Source of the DNA: Phenylobacterium sp.
GTDB taxonomy: Bacteria; Pseudomonadota; Alphaproteobacteria; Caulobacterales; Caulobacteraceae
Reading direction: 5' to 3'
NCBI GenBank assembly: GCA_019264505.1
Contig: JAHUZY010000277.1
Location: 1 to 6,289, forward strand
Length of the DNA stretch: 6,289 bases
Shown here one piece after another: positions 5,169 to 6,289 of the stretch. Position 1 is the stretch's first letter; every line of letters begins with the position of its first letter. The notes below the pieces were generated by a model, which saw only the letters and a program-made list of their open reading frames with translations, did no database searches and was not told where the DNA came from. The position numbers and the translations under genes were made by a program.

Positions 5169-6056
5169 TCAGGCCGGCTGAAGTTCCCGGCGGACCATCT
5201 TGGCGTAGTCGTCCATCAGGCTGAGCGAGATATTGCCCGGCGTGAAGCTGTACTCGCCGATCTGCGAGACCGGGGTCACCTCGGCCGCTGTGCCGACCAC
5301 GAAGCACTCGGTGAAGCCGGCCAGCTCCTCGGGCTTGATATGGCGCTCGACCACCTCGAGCCCCTTGGTCTTGGCCAGGGCGATCACCGACTGGCGGGTG
5401 ATGCCGTTCAGGAAGCAGTCGGGGATCGGCGTGTGCAGCACCCCGTCTTTCACGAAGAACACGTTCGACCCGGTGCTCTCGGCCACGTAGCCGCGGTAGT
5501 CGAGCATCATGGCGTCGGTGTAGCCGTCCTTCTCCGCCGCATGCTTGGAGATGGTGCAGATCATGTAGAGGCCGGTGGCCTTGGCGTGGACCGGCTCGGT
5601 CTCCGGCGAGGGCCGCTTGTACTTGGCCCAGCACATGCGGATGCCCTTGGCCTTTTCCTCCGGCGAGAAGTAGCTGGGCCACTCCCACACCGCGATGGCC
5701 ACATGGATCTTGGTCTCCTGGGCCGAGACCCCGATCATCTCCGAACCGCGCCAGGCGATAGGCCGGACATAGGCGTCGGTCAGGCCGTTGCGGGCGCAGG
5801 TCTCCTTGCAGGCCTGGTCGATCTCGGCCACCGTGAACGGGATTTCGAAGTCCAGCATCTCCGCCGACTTGAACAGGCGCTCGGTATGTTCGGTAAGCTT
5901 GTAGATCTCACCGCCATACATCCGCTCGCCTTCGAACACCGCCGAGGCGTAGTGGAGGCCGTGCGTCAATACGTGCACCTTCGCCTCGCGCCAGGCCACG
6001 AACTGGCCGTCCAGCCAGATCCATCCGTCGCGATCGTCAAAGGGAACGAGTGCCAT
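5169..6056 (-). CDS. ilvE: Branched-chain amino acid aminotransferase
   Basis: IlvE is a cytoplasmic, PLP-dependent fold-type IV enzyme that exchanges amino groups between glutamate and the 2-oxo acids of leucine, isoleucine and valine. The 295-residue protein shows the family landmarks: HGLHYASAVFEGER (32-45), Arg60 near the PLP phosphate, the Schiff-base Lys159 in HAKATGLYM, Glu193 in VAESTGSNVFF, and GTAAEVTPV (255-263) for phosphate binding. The length is close to the usual 290-310. ATG 6056 has AGGAGG ten bases upstream. A GTG at 6128 would add 24 residues but lies upstream of the predicted promoter, so it is rejected. D-amino acid aminotransferase and aminodeoxychorismate lyase share the fold, but the N-terminal VFEGER pattern and length favour IlvE. 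Confidence 0.94.
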   Translation of the reverse strand: MALVPFDDRDGWIWLDGQFVAWREAKVHVLTHGLHYASAVFEGERMYGGEIYKLTEHTERLFKSAEMLDFEIPFTVAEIDQACKETCARNGLTDAYVRPIAWRGSEMIGVSAQETKIHVAIAVWEWPSYFSPEEKAKGIRMCWAKYKRPSPETEPVHAKATGLYMICTISKHAAEKDGYTDAMMLDYRGYVAESTGSNVFFVKDGVLHTPIPDCFLNGITRQSVIALAKTKGLEVVERHIKPEELAGFTECFVVGTAAEVTPVSQIGEYSFTPGNISLSLMDDYAKMVRRELQPA

Positions 6057-6066
6057 CGGCGTAGTG

Positions 6067-6072
6067 CCTCCT
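6067..6072 (-). promoter_or_regulatory. Ribosome binding site of ilvE
   Basis: AGGAGG on the minus strand lies ten bases upstream of ATG 6056. It supports that start over the GTG at 6128. Confidence 0.75.
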
Positions 6073-6086
6073 TTCAATGCGCCCCC

Positions 6087-6115
6087 CTTACAGCGCCGCA
6101 AGCCGCGCTCGTCAA
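6087..6115 (-). promoter_or_regulatory. Probable ilvE promoter
   Basis: On the minus strand, TTGACG (6110-6115) matches the Caulobacter -35 exactly. GCTGTAAG (6087-6094) follows after 15 bases and resembles the GCTANAWC -10. In classical sigma-70 terms it is TTGACG, 17 bases, TGTAAG. Transcription would begin near 6080 and leave a leader of about 25 bases. No attenuator-like leader peptide fits in that space. Confidence 0.65.
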
Positions 6116-6122
6116 ACGAAAT

Positions 6123-6142
6123 GGCCACGCCAGCGCATGGCC
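6123..6142. repeat. Inverted repeat GGCCA-N10-TGGCC in the ilvE/regulator intergenic region
   Basis: Exact five-base arms (6123-6127 and 6138-6142) flank ten bases, between the ilvE -35 and the start of the response regulator gene. The position suits an operator for either divergent gene. The arms are short and GC-rich, so chance is a real alternative. Confidence 0.3.
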
Positions 6143-6198
6143 GCGGACGCCAGAGCGGCCTATCCTGTCAGCCTGCGCCAAGGGGAGCCGCCAGACGC

Positions 6199-6289
6199 AT
6201 GAGCCTAGCTGAAGCCTCGGGGTCCTTGGCCCGCCATCTGCTGGTGGTGGACGACGATGACCGCATCCGCGAACTGCTGAAGGCCTTCC
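6199..6289 (+). CDS. Response regulator, N-terminal fragment (continues past window)
   Basis: The first 30 codons from ATG 6199 encode a short polar lead and then RHLLVVDDDDRIRELLKAF, the first beta strand, acidic pocket and first helix of a CheY-like receiver domain. Asp18-Asp21 include the Mg2+-binding acidic pair; the phospho-accepting Asp lies beyond the window. GGGGAG (6182-6187) lies 11 bases upstream. The wording of the strand and helix is like alphaproteobacterial OmpR-type regulators of the PetR group, but the output domain is not visible, so the class is inference. It is transcribed away from ilvE and shares the 6057-6198 region with it. Confidence 0.8.
   Translation, partial: MSLAEASGSLARHLLVVDDDDRIRELLKAF

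Noticed and set aside
6057..6128. A longer IlvE starting at GTG 6128
   Set aside because: The start would lie upstream of the predicted -35 element, has no good ribosome site, and the added residues are absent from the usual family pattern.
1..6289. CRISPR array, tRNA/rRNA, insertion sequence or phage gene
   Set aside because: No spaced direct repeats, tRNA-like cloverleaf, transposase motif, terminal inverted repeats or change in base composition were seen.

Overview
The window is GC-rich and densely coding, with a strong G/C bias at third codon positions. It looks like ordinary chromosomal DNA from an alphaproteobacterium. Two predicted promoters have the Caulobacter-type form: a TTGACG-like -35, a 15-base gap, and a GCTANAWC-like -10. 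Together with the protein styles this suggests Caulobacterales (Caulobacter or Phenylobacterium relatives); that placement is inference.

Layout. (1) Positions 1-1291, minus strand: an NAD(P)-dependent aldehyde dehydrogenase that is cut by the left edge and lacks its C-terminus. (2) Positions 1292-1559: a divergent intergenic region with a candidate promoter on each strand and a perfect 8-bp hairpin. (3) Positions 1560-3806, plus strand: a tight gene cluster. It encodes a 26-residue single-span membrane peptide, a short-chain dehydrogenase of the pteridine reductase/FolM type with a TTG start, dihydroneopterin aldolase (FolB), a 167-residue protein with two C-terminal membrane helices, and a 136-residue multi-span membrane protein of the DUF4870/COG3671 type. 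(4) Positions 3807-3931: a short intergenic region with repeats and a TTAA-N3-TTAA palindrome. (5) Positions 3932-5104, plus strand: a membrane-anchored protein with a long Pro/Ala/Glu-rich linker and a C-terminal TPR region. (6) Positions 5105-5140: an intrinsic terminator, oriented for the minus-strand gene that follows. (7) Positions 5169-6056, minus strand: a branched-chain amino acid aminotransferase (IlvE). (8) Positions 6057-6198: a divergent promoter region. (9) Positions 6199-6289, plus strand: the first 30 codons of a response regulator.

How the genes fit together. The FolM-like reductase and FolB both act on pterins. FolB cleaves dihydroneopterin in folate synthesis, and FolM/PTR1-type enzymes reduce dihydropterins or dihydrofolate, so their adjacency points to a small pterin/folate cluster. 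The two membrane proteins after folB have no clear functional link to it. IlvE makes or degrades branched-chain amino acids, and the divergent regulator shares its upstream region. I found no mobile element, CRISPR array, RNA gene or clearly foreign DNA. The least explained parts are the 26-residue peptide, the two membrane proteins after folB, and the TPR protein with its upstream palindrome.
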